Assembly: GCA_946496415.1 (NCBI GenBank)
Contig: CAMMGP010000024.1
Coordinates: 1-10,508 of the forward strand
Direction of reading: 5' to 3'
Source: an uncultured Clostridia bacterium
GTDB taxonomy: Bacteria > Bacillota > Clostridia > Christensenellales > Aristaeellaceae
DNA: 10,508 nucleotides
Part shown: positions 1-6,380 of the stretch, one piece after another
Layout: each line of letters begins with the position of its first letter
Numbering within the stretch: position 1 is the stretch's first letter
Position numbers and translations under genes: made by a program
The notes under the pieces: generated by a model
What the model was told of the DNA's origin: nothing
Seen by the model: only the letters and a program-made list of their open reading frames with translations
Database searches by the model: none

Positions 1-180
1 CACAGGGGGCCCGCCCCCAAAGTGCCCACCGTCGCCGTGACGCCCAACCCCTTTGCCGAGGACATCGCCGCCACCACCGCCGCGGGCATGGACGCGCACG
101 TTTCCAAACCCATCGACTTTGCGCACCTCGTCAAGGTCCTGCGCGATCTCATCAACCGCGAAAGCGACGCGCGGGGCTAG
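1..180 (+). CDS. C-terminal end of a response-regulator receiver domain (probable hybrid histidine kinase), partial
   Basis: Frame 1 is open from the window edge to TAG at 178-180, giving 59 residues; the start lies upstream. The sequence fits the last third of a CheY-like receiver domain: a hydrophobic strand ending in the conserved Thr (VAVT, T14), then the FAEDI helix, the AGMDAH turn, and SKPID with the conserved Lys (K36) and the cis-Pro motif, then a final helix. The FAEDI...AGM.AH..KPI pattern is typical of receivers fused to the C-terminus of hybrid sensor kinases, with the protein ending right after the domain, as here. The residues around the Thr read TPNPF, where most such receivers have TANAF. 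The kinase and the phospho-acceptor Asp are outside the window, so a stand-alone regulator cannot be excluded. The next gene begins 37 nt downstream, so co-transcription is possible. Confidence 0.85.
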   Translation, partial: HRGPAPKVPTVAVTPNPFAEDIAATTAAGMDAHVSKPIDFAHLVKVLRDLINRESDARG

Positions 181-217
181 GCGACGCATGTGATCCATCG
201 AAAAAGGAGGTATCCGT

Positions 218-823
218 ATGCAAAAGCGCGTCATCACACTCAGCCGCGAATTTGGCAGCGGCGGTCGAACCATCGCCCATCGCGTGGCGGAAAGGCTCGG
301 CTATGCCTACTACGATCAGGAACTGATCCTCAAAGTGGCCAAGGAAAGCGGCCTGGCCGAACAAATCGTGGAAAAGTACGACGAGTACGCCACGCATAAA
401 AACAGCCTGCTCTACGCCCTCGCCCTCAGCGCCGGCGCGGGAGCAGGCGGAACGCTCTCTTTCGTCAGCAAGGTGCAGCAGGCACAGGCGAAGATCATCA
501 CCGACCTCGCCAACAAGGGCTCCTGCGTCATCGTCGGCCGCGGCGGCGATTATGTGTTGCGCGACCGCGAGGACGCCCTCCACGTATTTATCCACGCGGA
601 TATGGAGTTCCGCGCGCAGCGCGTCGTTTCCGTTTACGGCGACAACGGCCAGAAGCCGGAGCAGCGCCTGCGCGATAAGGACGAGCGCCGCAAGCTCTAC
701 TATCGGTCTTTTACCATGCGCGAGTGGGGCGATGTACACAACTATGACGTTTCGCTCGATAGCGGCCGCCTGGGGCTGGATGCCTGTGTGGACGTCCTCG
801 TGGCGCTTGCTCAGGGGAAATAA
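218..823 (+). CDS. Cytidylate kinase-like family protein (P-loop nucleoside-phosphate kinase fold)
   Basis: This 201-residue protein belongs to the cytidylate-kinase-like family (Cytidylate_kin2 type), a clade separate from the essential Cmk. The N-terminus reads ITLSREFGSGGRTIA (residues 6-20). This is the family's glycine-rich phosphate loop, with Arg where classical P-loops have GKS/T, followed by AERLGYAYYDQELI. A second conserved block IVGRGGDYVL lies near residues 104-113. A basic, lid-like stretch around residues 145-170 contains several Arg and DKDERR. The ATG at 218 has an AAAGGAGGT Shine-Dalgarno at 203-211. The role is presumably cytoplasmic phosphotransfer, but substrates of this clade are poorly defined and CMP is not assured. 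A likely terminator follows at 830-867. The family call is firm; the reaction is inferred. Confidence 0.88.
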   Translation: MQKRVITLSREFGSGGRTIAHRVAERLGYAYYDQELILKVAKESGLAEQIVEKYDEYATHKNSLLYALALSAGAGAGGTLSFVSKVQQAQAKIITDLANKGSCVIVGRGGDYVLRDREDALHVFIHADMEFRAQRVVSVYGDNGQKPEQRLRDKDERRKLYYRSFTMREWGDVHNYDVSLDSGRLGLDACVDVLVALAQGK

Positions 824-829
824 GCATGC

Positions 830-867
830 GAGGGGCGCCGCCGGTTCCGGAAGCGCCTCTTCTTTTT
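830..867 (+). terminator. Probable intrinsic terminator after the cytidylate-kinase-like gene
   Basis: The arms GAGGGGCGC (830-838) and GCGCCTCTT (853-861) pair over 9 bp with two G-T wobbles, around a 14-nt loop that itself contains CCGG-TT-CCGG. A CTTTTT tract follows at 862-867. It lies 7 nt after the stop codon of the upstream gene. The wobbles and the short T-run suggest moderate strength, so read-through into the nucleotidase gene is likely, especially since no clear promoter is visible in 868-902. Confidence 0.6.
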
Positions 868-874
868 ACAAGAC

Positions 875-896
875 CCCCGGCACGCCGGGGAGGAGG
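875..896 (+). promoter_or_regulatory. Hairpin abutting the Shine-Dalgarno of a GTG-started gene
   Basis: CCCCGG (875-880) and CCGGGG (885-890) form a 6-bp all-GC stem with a CACG tetraloop. The stem ends immediately before the AGGAGG Shine-Dalgarno (891-896), which sits 6 nt from the GTG at 903. This ribosome binding site decides the start, because no ATG lies at a suitable distance and homology begins at residue 4. The stem could restrict ribosome access, but that is inference. Confidence 0.5.
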
Positions 897-902
897 CAAT
901 CT

Positions 903-2450
903 GTGCGTAAGCTGAAGATACTTTACACATCCGACGTTCACGGCTATCTCTTTCCCACCGACTACGCCTCGACGGACGTGCTGCCGCAGGGCCTTTTCAA
1001 GCTGGAAGCCGCCTTCCGGCCCGATGGGAACACGCTGATCATCGACGGGGGAGACATGTTGCAGGGCTCGCCCTTCGCGGCTTACATCGCGCGGGAAAAG
1101 CCGCGCCCGCATCCCTGCGCGCAGGCGATGAATCTCGGAGGTTATCAGTACGTCGCCCTCGGCAATCACGATTTCAACATGGGGCTTGAGGCGCTGGGCG
1201 CGTATTTGCAGGATCTCAACGCGATCTGCCTGTGTTGCAATATCCGCGATCGCGCGGGAAAGCTGCCCATTCGCCCATGGGCCGTGCATGTGCTTGAGAA
1301 CGGTCTGCGCGTGGGGCTCGTCGGAGCCTGTACGCCCTTTGTCCGCCGCTGGGAGAAGCCGGAAACGGTGGCGCAACTCGAGATCGACGAGCCCGTTTCC
1401 GCCGTTCGCCGCGCCTTGAAAGCTCTGCCCGCCGTGGATGTTAAAGTGCTCGTCTACCACGGCGGTTTTGAACGCGACCTGCAATCGGGGGCGCTGCTCT
1501 CCGCCACAGGCGAGAATCAGGCCTGCGAGTTCTGCCGGGAGTTCGACTTCGACGTGCTGCTGGCGGGACATCAGCATATCCCTGTGGAGAGTGCGGACAT
1601 CTGCGGCACGCACGCTGTGCAGCCTGCCAGCAATGGCAAATGCTTCGCCTGCGTGGAGGCGGAAATGGAGGAAGGTCGCCCTCCGCAGGTCATTTCGCGG
1701 CTTCTGCCTCCCGCGCCCACGCCTCTGAAGAGCGCCTTCAAAGCGCTTCAGCCCATCGAAACGGCGGTACAGGCGTGGCTGGACAGACCCGCGGGACACC
1801 TTGACGTGCCGCTCGTCGCGCAAAATCCGCTGGAACGTGCCATCAACGGCTCATTGCTCGCCAACTTCGTCAACGCCGTGCAGCTGTGGGCCTCTGGCGC
1901 GGAGATCTCCGCCTGCTCGCTGCCCAATGAATTCAAGGGCATGGGGGAAAATGTGACCGTGCGCGACGTGGTCTCCACCTATGTCTACGCCAACACGCTG
2001 AAAGTGCTGCGCATCACCGGGCGCGACCTGCGCGCCTATGTGGAGCGCACCGCCGCCTATTTTGCCGTCGAAAACGGCCGCGTCGCCGTCAGCAGCCGCT
2101 TCCTGCGCCCCAAGGTGGAGCACTACAACTACGATTTCTTTTCCGGCATGGACTATGTGATCGACCTGCGCCGCCCCGAGGGCAGCCGCGTCGCCGCCCT
2201 GCGCCGGCATGGGCGCGAGATCGCCGCCGACGAGGAGCTCCTCCTGTGCGTCAACAGCTACCGCGCCTCCGGCACGGGCGGCTACGACATGCTGCCGGCG
2301 TTGCCCCTGGAAAAGGACATACAGCAGGACGTTTCCGAGCTCATCATCCGCTATATCGAAGAAAAGCGCGATATCTCCGTGGACAGGCACGGCTACCTTA
2401 CGGTCATCCTCCCCGATGCCCAGGCAGGCGACGGGCGGTCACGCCTGTAA
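903..2450 (+). CDS. Cytosolic metallophosphatase / 5'-nucleotidase family protein (YunD/UshA-like)
   Basis: The 515-residue protein has the two-domain layout of the UshA/CpdB/YunD superfamily. The N-terminal calcineurin-like metallophosphatase domain (about residues 4-230) has every metal-site motif: SDVHG (D11, H13), DGGDMLQGS (D51), GNHDFNMG (N88, H89), YHGG (H186) and GHQH (H223, H225). The C-terminal 5'-nucleotidase domain (about 300-500) has NGSLLANFVNAVQLW, the YNYDFFSG stretch and a YRASGTGGYDM motif that normally supplies base-stacking and substrate contacts. There is no signal peptide, since homology begins at residue 4, so it should be cytosolic like B. subtilis YunD rather than periplasmic like UshA. 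Expected activity is hydrolysis of nucleotide 5'-phosphates, possibly also cyclic or dinucleotide substrates; specificity cannot be read here. It starts at GTG. The longer open frame upstream only overlaps the preceding gene. A strong terminator follows at 2511. Confidence 0.9.
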   Translation: MRKLKILYTSDVHGYLFPTDYASTDVLPQGLFKLEAAFRPDGNTLIIDGGDMLQGSPFAAYIAREKPRPHPCAQAMNLGGYQYVALGNHDFNMGLEALGAYLQDLNAICLCCNIRDRAGKLPIRPWAVHVLENGLRVGLVGACTPFVRRWEKPETVAQLEIDEPVSAVRRALKALPAVDVKVLVYHGGFERDLQSGALLSATGENQACEFCREFDFDVLLAGHQHIPVESADICGTHAVQPASNGKCFACVEAEMEEGRPPQVISRLLPPAPTPLKSAFKALQPIETAVQAWLDRPAGHLDVPLVAQNPLERAINGSLLANFVNAVQLWASGAEISACSLPNEFKGMGENVTVRDVVSTYVYANTLKVLRITGRDLRAYVERTAAYFAVENGRVAVSSRFLRPKVEHYNYDFFSGMDYVIDLRRPEGSRVAALRRHGREIAADEELLLCVNSYRASGTGGYDMLPALPLEKDIQQDVSELIIRYIEEKRDISVDRHGYLTVILPDAQAGDGRSRL

Positions 2451-2510
2451 AAGGCGGCCGTTGCGCGCTTTGCCCTCCCCGGGAAGGTTATACCGCGTCG
2501 CGGCCAAAGC

Positions 2511-2540
2511 AGGCGCAGGCACATGGCCCGCGCCTTTTTT
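2511..2540 (+). terminator. Strong intrinsic terminator after the 5'-nucleotidase gene
   Basis: AGGCGC (2511-2516) pairs with GCGCCT (2530-2535), and the inner GGC (2518-2520) pairs with GCC (2526-2528) across one A/C mismatch, leaving an ACATG loop. An unbroken run of six T (2535-2540) follows. The stem lies about 60 nt past the stop codon and ends the first transcription unit ahead of the transporter promoter. Confidence 0.85.
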
Positions 2541-2582
2541 GCGCCGCTTGCCCCCTCGTCGATTGTGCACAAACGGCAAAAA

Positions 2583-2607
2583 ATCCAGCAAATGATTTTG
2601 CCTGGAT
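2583..2607. promoter_or_regulatory. Imperfect dyad just upstream of the transporter promoter (candidate regulator site)
   Basis: ATCCAGCAAA (2583-2592) and TTTGCCTGGAT (2597-2607) are reverse complements apart from one extra base, around a TGAT centre. The dyad ends 3 nt before the -35 box. Its place fits an activator site or an upstream operator. It is not a terminator, because no T-run follows. The cognate factor is not in the window. Confidence 0.45.
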
Positions 2608-2610
2608 GTG

Positions 2611-2639
2611 TTGACTTTCCGATGAATTTCTGATAAGAT
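2611..2639 (+). promoter_or_regulatory. Sigma-A-type promoter of the ABC importer operon
   Basis: TTGACT (2611-2616, five of six to TTGACA) is separated by exactly 17 bp (2617-2633) from TAAGAT (2634-2639, four of six to TATAAT). The region is locally AT-rich within a GC-rich window. A start site near 2646 gives a leader of about 120 nt before the binding-protein ATG at 2769. It lies downstream of a strong terminator and upstream of the only complete operon nearby. Confidence 0.75.
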
Positions 2640-2655
2640 TTGGTTGTACCAATTC
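2637..2655. promoter_or_regulatory. Inverted repeat at the transcription start (candidate operator)
   Basis: TTGGT-TGT-ACCAA (2640-2652) is a perfect 5-bp dyad with a 3-bp centre. Two further pairs beyond one mismatch (2637-2638 with 2654-2655) extend it to 7 of 8. It overlaps the end of the -10 box and the predicted +1, the classic position for a repressor operator. LacI-family regulators often control CUT2 importers, but the centre is not the usual CG step, so the regulator family is open. Confidence 0.45.
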
Positions 2656-2768
2656 CCATAACATTCCTGTCGATATGTATCTTTTCCTGCACGACCGTCC
2701 CCAAATCGGAACCCATCCGCGCAAAGTTCGCGGGTGAAAATAAAAATCTGTATGGAGGGTCACGCATC
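2645..2768 (+). other. Leader (5' UTR) of the importer operon
   Basis: About 120 nt separate the predicted start site from the first gene. One clear small hairpin is present, CCGCG (2717-2721) with CGCGG (2729-2733) around a 7-nt loop, followed by an A-rich stretch and the GGAGGG Shine-Dalgarno at 2754-2759. I do not recognise a known riboswitch class, leader peptide or terminator in it. Confidence 0.4.
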
Positions 2769-3761
2769 ATGAAGAAAGTCCTTACACTGGTACTGGCGGC
2801 ACTGTTGGTGTTCTCCGGCGTTGCGGCTTTCGCCGAGGGCTGGGAGATCGTCGTCGTCCCCAAGGACGCCTCGAACCCCTGGTTCGTGCGCATGGAGGTA
2901 GGCGTTGACGAGTACGCCGCCGCGCATCCCGAAAACACGATCTATCAGAGAGGCACCCCCGAGATCGACGCGACCCTGCAGGCCCAGCTGGTGCAGGACC
3001 TGATCGCCCAGGACGTGGACGCCATCTGCGTGGTGCCGGTCGACCCCGAGTCCCTGGAGCCCGTGCTTGAGCAGGCCCGCGCCGCCGGCATCGTGGTCAT
3101 CGCCCACGAGGGCGCGTCCCTGGTCAATGTCGATTACGACATCGAGGCCTTCAACAACGCGGCTTACGGCGCCTTCATCATGGAGAACCTCGCGCAGGCC
3201 ATGGGCGGCGAGGGCGTCTACACCACGATGGTCGCGCACGTGACCAACGCCTCCCACAACGAGTGGGCGGACGGCGGCGTTGCCTACGCCACCGAAAACT
3301 ATCCCAACATGACGCTGCTGGAGGAAGAGCCGCGCGTCGAATCCGAGGACAATGGCGACGTGGCCTACAACGTGGCCAAGGAGCTGTTCAACAAGTACCC
3401 GGACCTCAAGGGCATCATGGGCACCTCTTCCTTTGACGCCCCCGGCGTCGCCCGCGCCATTGAGGAGCTGGGCCTGACCGGCAAGGTGTTTACTTCCGGC
3501 ACCGGCATGCCCGCCGACAACGCCGAGCTGCTCAAGAGCGGCGCCGTGCAGTCCCTGACGCTGTGGGATCCCGCCCTGGCCGGCCAGGCGATGATCGCCC
3601 TGGCTGAGAAGCTGCTCGCCGGCGAAGAGATCACCACCCCGCTGGATCTGGGCGTCGAGGGCTACACCGCGCTTGAGTTCCGCGAGGGCAGCGAGACCGT
3701 GCTCGAAGGCGAAGGCTGGATGGTCATCACCGCTGAGAACGTCGACAGCCTCGGCTTCTAA
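2769..3761 (+). CDS. ABC importer substrate-binding protein, LsrB/RhaS-like (Peripla_BP_4 fold)
   Basis: This 330-residue protein is the extracytoplasmic binding component of the operon's importer. It begins with a signal peptide: MKK, a hydrophobic core over residues 4-21, and a plausible signal peptidase I site after AFA (22/23). There is no lipobox cysteine. The mature part has the type I (RbsB-like) fold: strand VVVPKDASNPWF (28-39), QDLIAQDVDAICVVPVDP in the first lobe, the AAGIVVIAHEGA segment near 105-116, and the SSFDAPG hinge near 220-226. The C-terminal LWDP...GQ (265 onward) and the ending ITAENVDSLGF closely resemble the LsrB/RhaS group. Of the LsrB residues known to contact AI-2, only Lys (K32) and Pro (P225) appear kept; the aspartates are replaced (H113/E114 and the N160-N164 region). 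The ligand is therefore unknown, perhaps a sugar. The ATG at 2769 has GGAGGG 9 nt upstream. The following hairpin may favour its higher expression. Confidence 0.9.
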   Translation: MKKVLTLVLAALLVFSGVAAFAEGWEIVVVPKDASNPWFVRMEVGVDEYAAAHPENTIYQRGTPEIDATLQAQLVQDLIAQDVDAICVVPVDPESLEPVLEQARAAGIVVIAHEGASLVNVDYDIEAFNNAAYGAFIMENLAQAMGGEGVYTTMVAHVTNASHNEWADGGVAYATENYPNMTLLEEEPRVESEDNGDVAYNVAKELFNKYPDLKGIMGTSSFDAPGVARAIEELGLTGKVFTSGTGMPADNAELLKSGAVQSLTLWDPALAGQAMIALAEKLLAGEEITTPLDLGVEGYTALEFREGSETVLEGEGWMVITAENVDSLGF

Positions 3762-3789
3762 GCGGCGCGTCGCTTCAAACCCCATCGTT

Positions 3790-3835
3790 CCCATCCCTGC
3801 CGGTTCTTCGGAGCCGGCAGGGCTTCCAAATGGGA
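3790..3835 (+). promoter_or_regulatory. Intercistronic stem-loop with a UUCG tetraloop between binding-protein and ATPase genes
   Basis: CCCTGCCGGTTC (3795-3806) and GAGCCGGCAGGG (3811-3822) pair over 12 bp with one G-T wobble and close on a C(UUCG)G loop, one of the most stable RNA tetraloops. An outer helix CCCAT (3790-3794) with ATGGG (3830-3834) can form across a 7-nt bulge. No T-run follows, so it is not a classical terminator. It most likely protects the 3' end of the binding-protein message or partly attenuates the downstream genes. It ends before the next Shine-Dalgarno at 3843. Confidence 0.7.
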
Positions 3836-3857
3836 GAGAAACGGAGGTGTCTGTCTC

Positions 3858-5342
3858 ATGGCCCAGCCCCTGTTGCGCGCTGTGGACATCTGCAAGTCCT
3901 TTTCCGGCGTTCAGGCGCTCAAACACGTGTCCCTGGAGATACAGCCCGGCGAGATCCACTGCCTCGCCGGCGAGAACGGCTGCGGGAAGTCCACGCTCAT
4001 CAAGGTCATTTCCGGCGTTTACCAGCAGGATTCCGGCTATATAGAATTTGCCGGCAAGCGCTTTGGCAAGATCACGCCGCGCGACGCCATCGCCAGCGGC
4101 ATACAGGTCATCTATCAGGACTTTTCCATTTTCCCCAACCTCACGGTCATGGAAAACCTGGCCTTCAACACGGAACTTGCCGACGGGCATAAGTTCGTCA
4201 ACCGCAAGCGCATGCGCAAGATCGCCGAGGAGGCCATCGCCAAGATCAACTTCGACGTAGAGCTTGACCGCCTGGTCGGCACGCTCTCCGTCGCGGAAAA
4301 ACAGATGGTCGCCATCAGCCGCGCGCTGATGTTCAACGCGCGGCTCATCATCATGGACGAGCCGACAACGGCGCTGACCCGCAAGGAGGTCCAGGCGCTT
4401 TTCAAGATCATAATGCACCTGAAAGAACAGGGCATCGCCATACTTTTTGTCAGCCACAAGCTCAACGAGGTCTTTGAGATCTCCGAGCGCTTTACCATCT
4501 TCCGCAGCGGCGAATTGGTGGTCACGGGCAACACCAGCGACCTTGACGACCGCAAGTTCACCTATTACATGACCGGCCGCGAGTTCGAGGACAAGCTCTT
4601 TACCCCGCAAAACCTCTCCAAAGAGCCTGTGCTGGAAGCCAGGGGACTCGGCCTGACGGGCTTTTTCGACGATGTATCCTTCGCCCTGCGCAAGGGCGAG
4701 ATCCTCGGCGTCACAGGCCTTCTGGACTCGGGCCGCACGGAGCTTGCGCTGTCCCTGTTCGGCATCCGCCCCGCGGACAGGGGCGCGCTGTACAAGGACG
4801 GCAAGGAAGTGCGTCTCAAAAGCCCGCAGGACGCCATTGACGCGCGCATTGGCTTCGTGCCGGAGGACCGCTTGAGCGAGGGCCTGTTTTTGCCGCGCTC
4901 CATCGCCGACAACGTTGTCATCTCCGAGATCGACCGTCTTGCCAACGGCGCGGGCGTGCTCGACCGCGCAAAGCGCCGCGCGGAGATCGACCGCTGGGTG
5001 AAAGAGCTGGCCATCGCCACGCCGGACCCGGGGAACGCCTGCTTGACGCTTTCGGGCGGCAACCAGCAGCGCATCGTGCTGGCCAAATGGCTGGCCTGCA
5101 ACCCCGACGTACTGGTGCTCAACGGTCCGACCGTGGGCGTGGACATCGGCTCCAAGCACGATATACACGCCATTTTGCAGCGCCTGGCAAACGAAGGCAT
5201 GGCCATCATCATCATCTCCGACGACCTGCCTGAGGTGCTGGAGAACTGTTCCCGCCTGCTGGTGCTCAAGGCGGGCCGCGTGGTCAAGGAACTGCTCCCC
5301 GCCGAAACCAGCGAGCAGGAAGTGCTCTCTTACATGCTTTAA
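3858..5342 (+). CDS. CUT2-type sugar ABC importer ATPase with two nucleotide-binding domains (RbsA/MglA/LsrA-like)
   Basis: The 494-residue protein is the cytoplasmic ATPase of the importer and carries two fused nucleotide-binding domains. Domain 1 (about 5-240) is complete: Walker A GENGCGKST (38-46), Q-loop YQDF (Q87), signature LSVAEKQ (143-149), Walker B LIIMDEPT (D167, E168) and switch H200. Domain 2 (about 255-494) has the degenerate Walker A GLLDSGRTE (287-295) usual for this family and a canonical signature LSGGNQQ (398-404). Its Walker B reads LVLNGPT: N422 and G423 replace the usual Asp-Glu. One composite ATP site (domain 1 Walker motifs with the domain 2 signature) therefore looks competent, and the other looks inactive. 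GGAGGT lies 9 nt before the ATG. The first permease starts 12 nt after its stop. The two-permease context points to the rhamnose/AI-2/galactofuranose-like branch, but substrate cannot be read from the ATPase. Confidence 0.93.
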   Translation: MAQPLLRAVDICKSFSGVQALKHVSLEIQPGEIHCLAGENGCGKSTLIKVISGVYQQDSGYIEFAGKRFGKITPRDAIASGIQVIYQDFSIFPNLTVMENLAFNTELADGHKFVNRKRMRKIAEEAIAKINFDVELDRLVGTLSVAEKQMVAISRALMFNARLIIMDEPTTALTRKEVQALFKIIMHLKEQGIAILFVSHKLNEVFEISERFTIFRSGELVVTGNTSDLDDRKFTYYMTGREFEDKLFTPQNLSKEPVLEARGLGLTGFFDDVSFALRKGEILGVTGLLDSGRTELALSLFGIRPADRGALYKDGKEVRLKSPQDAIDARIGFVPEDRLSEGLFLPRSIADNVVISEIDRLANGAGVLDRAKRRAEIDRWVKELAIATPDPGNACLTLSGGNQQRIVLAKWLACNPDVLVLNGPTVGVDIGSKHDIHAILQRLANEGMAIIIISDDLPEVLENCSRLLVLKAGRVVKELLPAETSEQEVLSYML

Positions 5343-5357
5343 GGAGGGGTGGATATG
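5341..5357 (+). promoter_or_regulatory. Ribosome binding site that fixes the first permease start at ATG 5355
   Basis: AAGGAGG (5341-5347) overlaps the TAA stop of the ATPase gene. A GTG at 5349 is in frame, but only 1 nt separates it from GGAGG; the ATG at 5355 has a normal 7-nt spacing. I therefore start the permease at 5355, two codons later than the longest reading. Confidence 0.7.
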
Positions 5358-6380
5358 CAGAGGTTTTTCAAAAAGCTCTCGCGCCGCAGCGAGCCGTACA
5401 TCTTCCTTGTGCTGCTTGCCCTGTGCGTGCTGATCGAGATCCGCTCCGGGCAGTTCTTTACGCCCAACAACATCGTCGATAAGCTCTCGGCGCTGGTCGT
5501 GCCCGGCATATTCGCCGTGGGCGCGTTTATGGTCATCGTCTCCGGCGGCATCGACGTCTCTTTCCCGGCGCTGGCCTCCTTGAGCGCCTTCGCCACCACC
5601 AAGCTGCTGCTCGACGCCGGCTATACGGGCGGGATCTGGCTGCCGATCTTGCTTTCGCTGGTTTTTGGCGCCATCCTTGGCGCGTTCAACGGCTTGTTCA
5701 TCGGCTATTTCGGCCTGCCGGCGATGATCGTCACACTCGGCTCCTCCAGCGTGTTCAAGGGCTTTATGCAGGGCACGCTGGAATCCAAACAGCTGGCCGT
5801 CATCCCGGAAGGCATGGCAAACTTCGGGCGTTCGGCGCTGTTTGTGGCCACCAACCCGGAATCCGGCCTCACATCGCGCATGCCCACGTCGTTCATCGTT
5901 TTTGTCGTGGTGCTGGCGGCGGCCTGGTTCATACTCAACCGCACCATGTTCGGCCGCGGCATTTACGCCATCGGCGGCAACGAGGTCAGCGCCCATCGCG
6001 CCGGCTTCGGCGTGCGCAAAACCAAGTTCTTCATGTATGTGTTCGTGGGCATGATCGCCAGCCTCGCGGGCCTGATGCGCACCTGTATGATGACGCAGAT
6101 GCACCCGACCAACATGCTGGGCATGGAGATGAACATCATCGCCGGCGTGGTCCTGGGCGGCACGGCCATCAGCGGCGGCGCGGGCACGCTCACCGGCTGC
6201 ATGCTGGGCACGCTGCTGATCGTGGTGGTGGAAAACTCGATGATCCTCCTGGGCATCCCCACGGTGTGGAAGGATGTGTTTGTCGGCGCGCTCATCATCA
6301 TCGGCACAGGCGTGAGCGCCCTGCAGGTGGCGCGCGCCAACCGCGTAGCCGCCAGAAAGAACGCAAAGGAGGTGGGCTGA
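5355..6380 (+). CDS. CUT2-family ABC importer permease, first subunit (BPD_transp_2)
   Basis: This 341-residue inner-membrane protein is very hydrophobic, with roughly eight to ten membrane segments after a short basic N-terminus (MQRFFKKLSRR). Family motifs include SGGIDVSFPALASL (63-76) in the first half, GLPAMIVTLG before a hydrophilic external-looking stretch, the cytoplasmic coupling loop GRGIYAIGGNEVSAHRAG (200-217), and LGGTAISGGAGTLTG near 275. These are the hallmarks of RbsC/LsrC/RhaP-type permeases. The C-terminal tail is basic. It pairs with the second permease, whose ATG follows the stop codon of this gene with no gap, so the two are translationally coupled and probably form a heterodimeric channel served by the upstream ATPase. 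Which of LsrC, RhaP, YtfT or another type it matches best needs a database comparison. Confidence 0.92.
   Translation: MQRFFKKLSRRSEPYIFLVLLALCVLIEIRSGQFFTPNNIVDKLSALVVPGIFAVGAFMVIVSGGIDVSFPALASLSAFATTKLLLDAGYTGGIWLPILLSLVFGAILGAFNGLFIGYFGLPAMIVTLGSSSVFKGFMQGTLESKQLAVIPEGMANFGRSALFVATNPESGLTSRMPTSFIVFVVVLAAAWFILNRTMFGRGIYAIGGNEVSAHRAGFGVRKTKFFMYVFVGMIASLAGLMRTCMMTQMHPTNMLGMEMNIIAGVVLGGTAISGGAGTLTGCMLGTLLIVVVENSMILLGIPTVWKDVFVGALIIIGTGVSALQVARANRVAARKNAKEVG

Noticed and set aside
552..902. Upstream extension of the nucleotidase reading frame back to an ATG at 552.
   Set aside because: It overlaps the cytidylate-kinase-like gene in another frame, crosses the terminator, and has Ser/Arg/Ala-rich shadow composition. 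The GTG at 903 has a good ribosome binding site and homology begins there.
711..1823. A 370-codon minus-strand open frame over the nucleotidase gene and the end of the kinase-like gene.
   Set aside because: It is antisense to two proteins with clear family motifs, has Arg/His-rich composition typical of a GC-rich shadow, and crosses a terminator hairpin.
2645..2768. Possible riboswitch in the importer leader.
   Set aside because: Only one small hairpin is evident. No known aptamer core, anti-terminator or terminator arrangement could be recognised by eye.
3790..3835. Intrinsic terminator after the binding-protein gene.
   Set aside because: The stem is very stable, but no T-run follows it and the ATPase gene with its ribosome binding site starts shortly after. 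It was recorded as an RNA stability or attenuation element instead.
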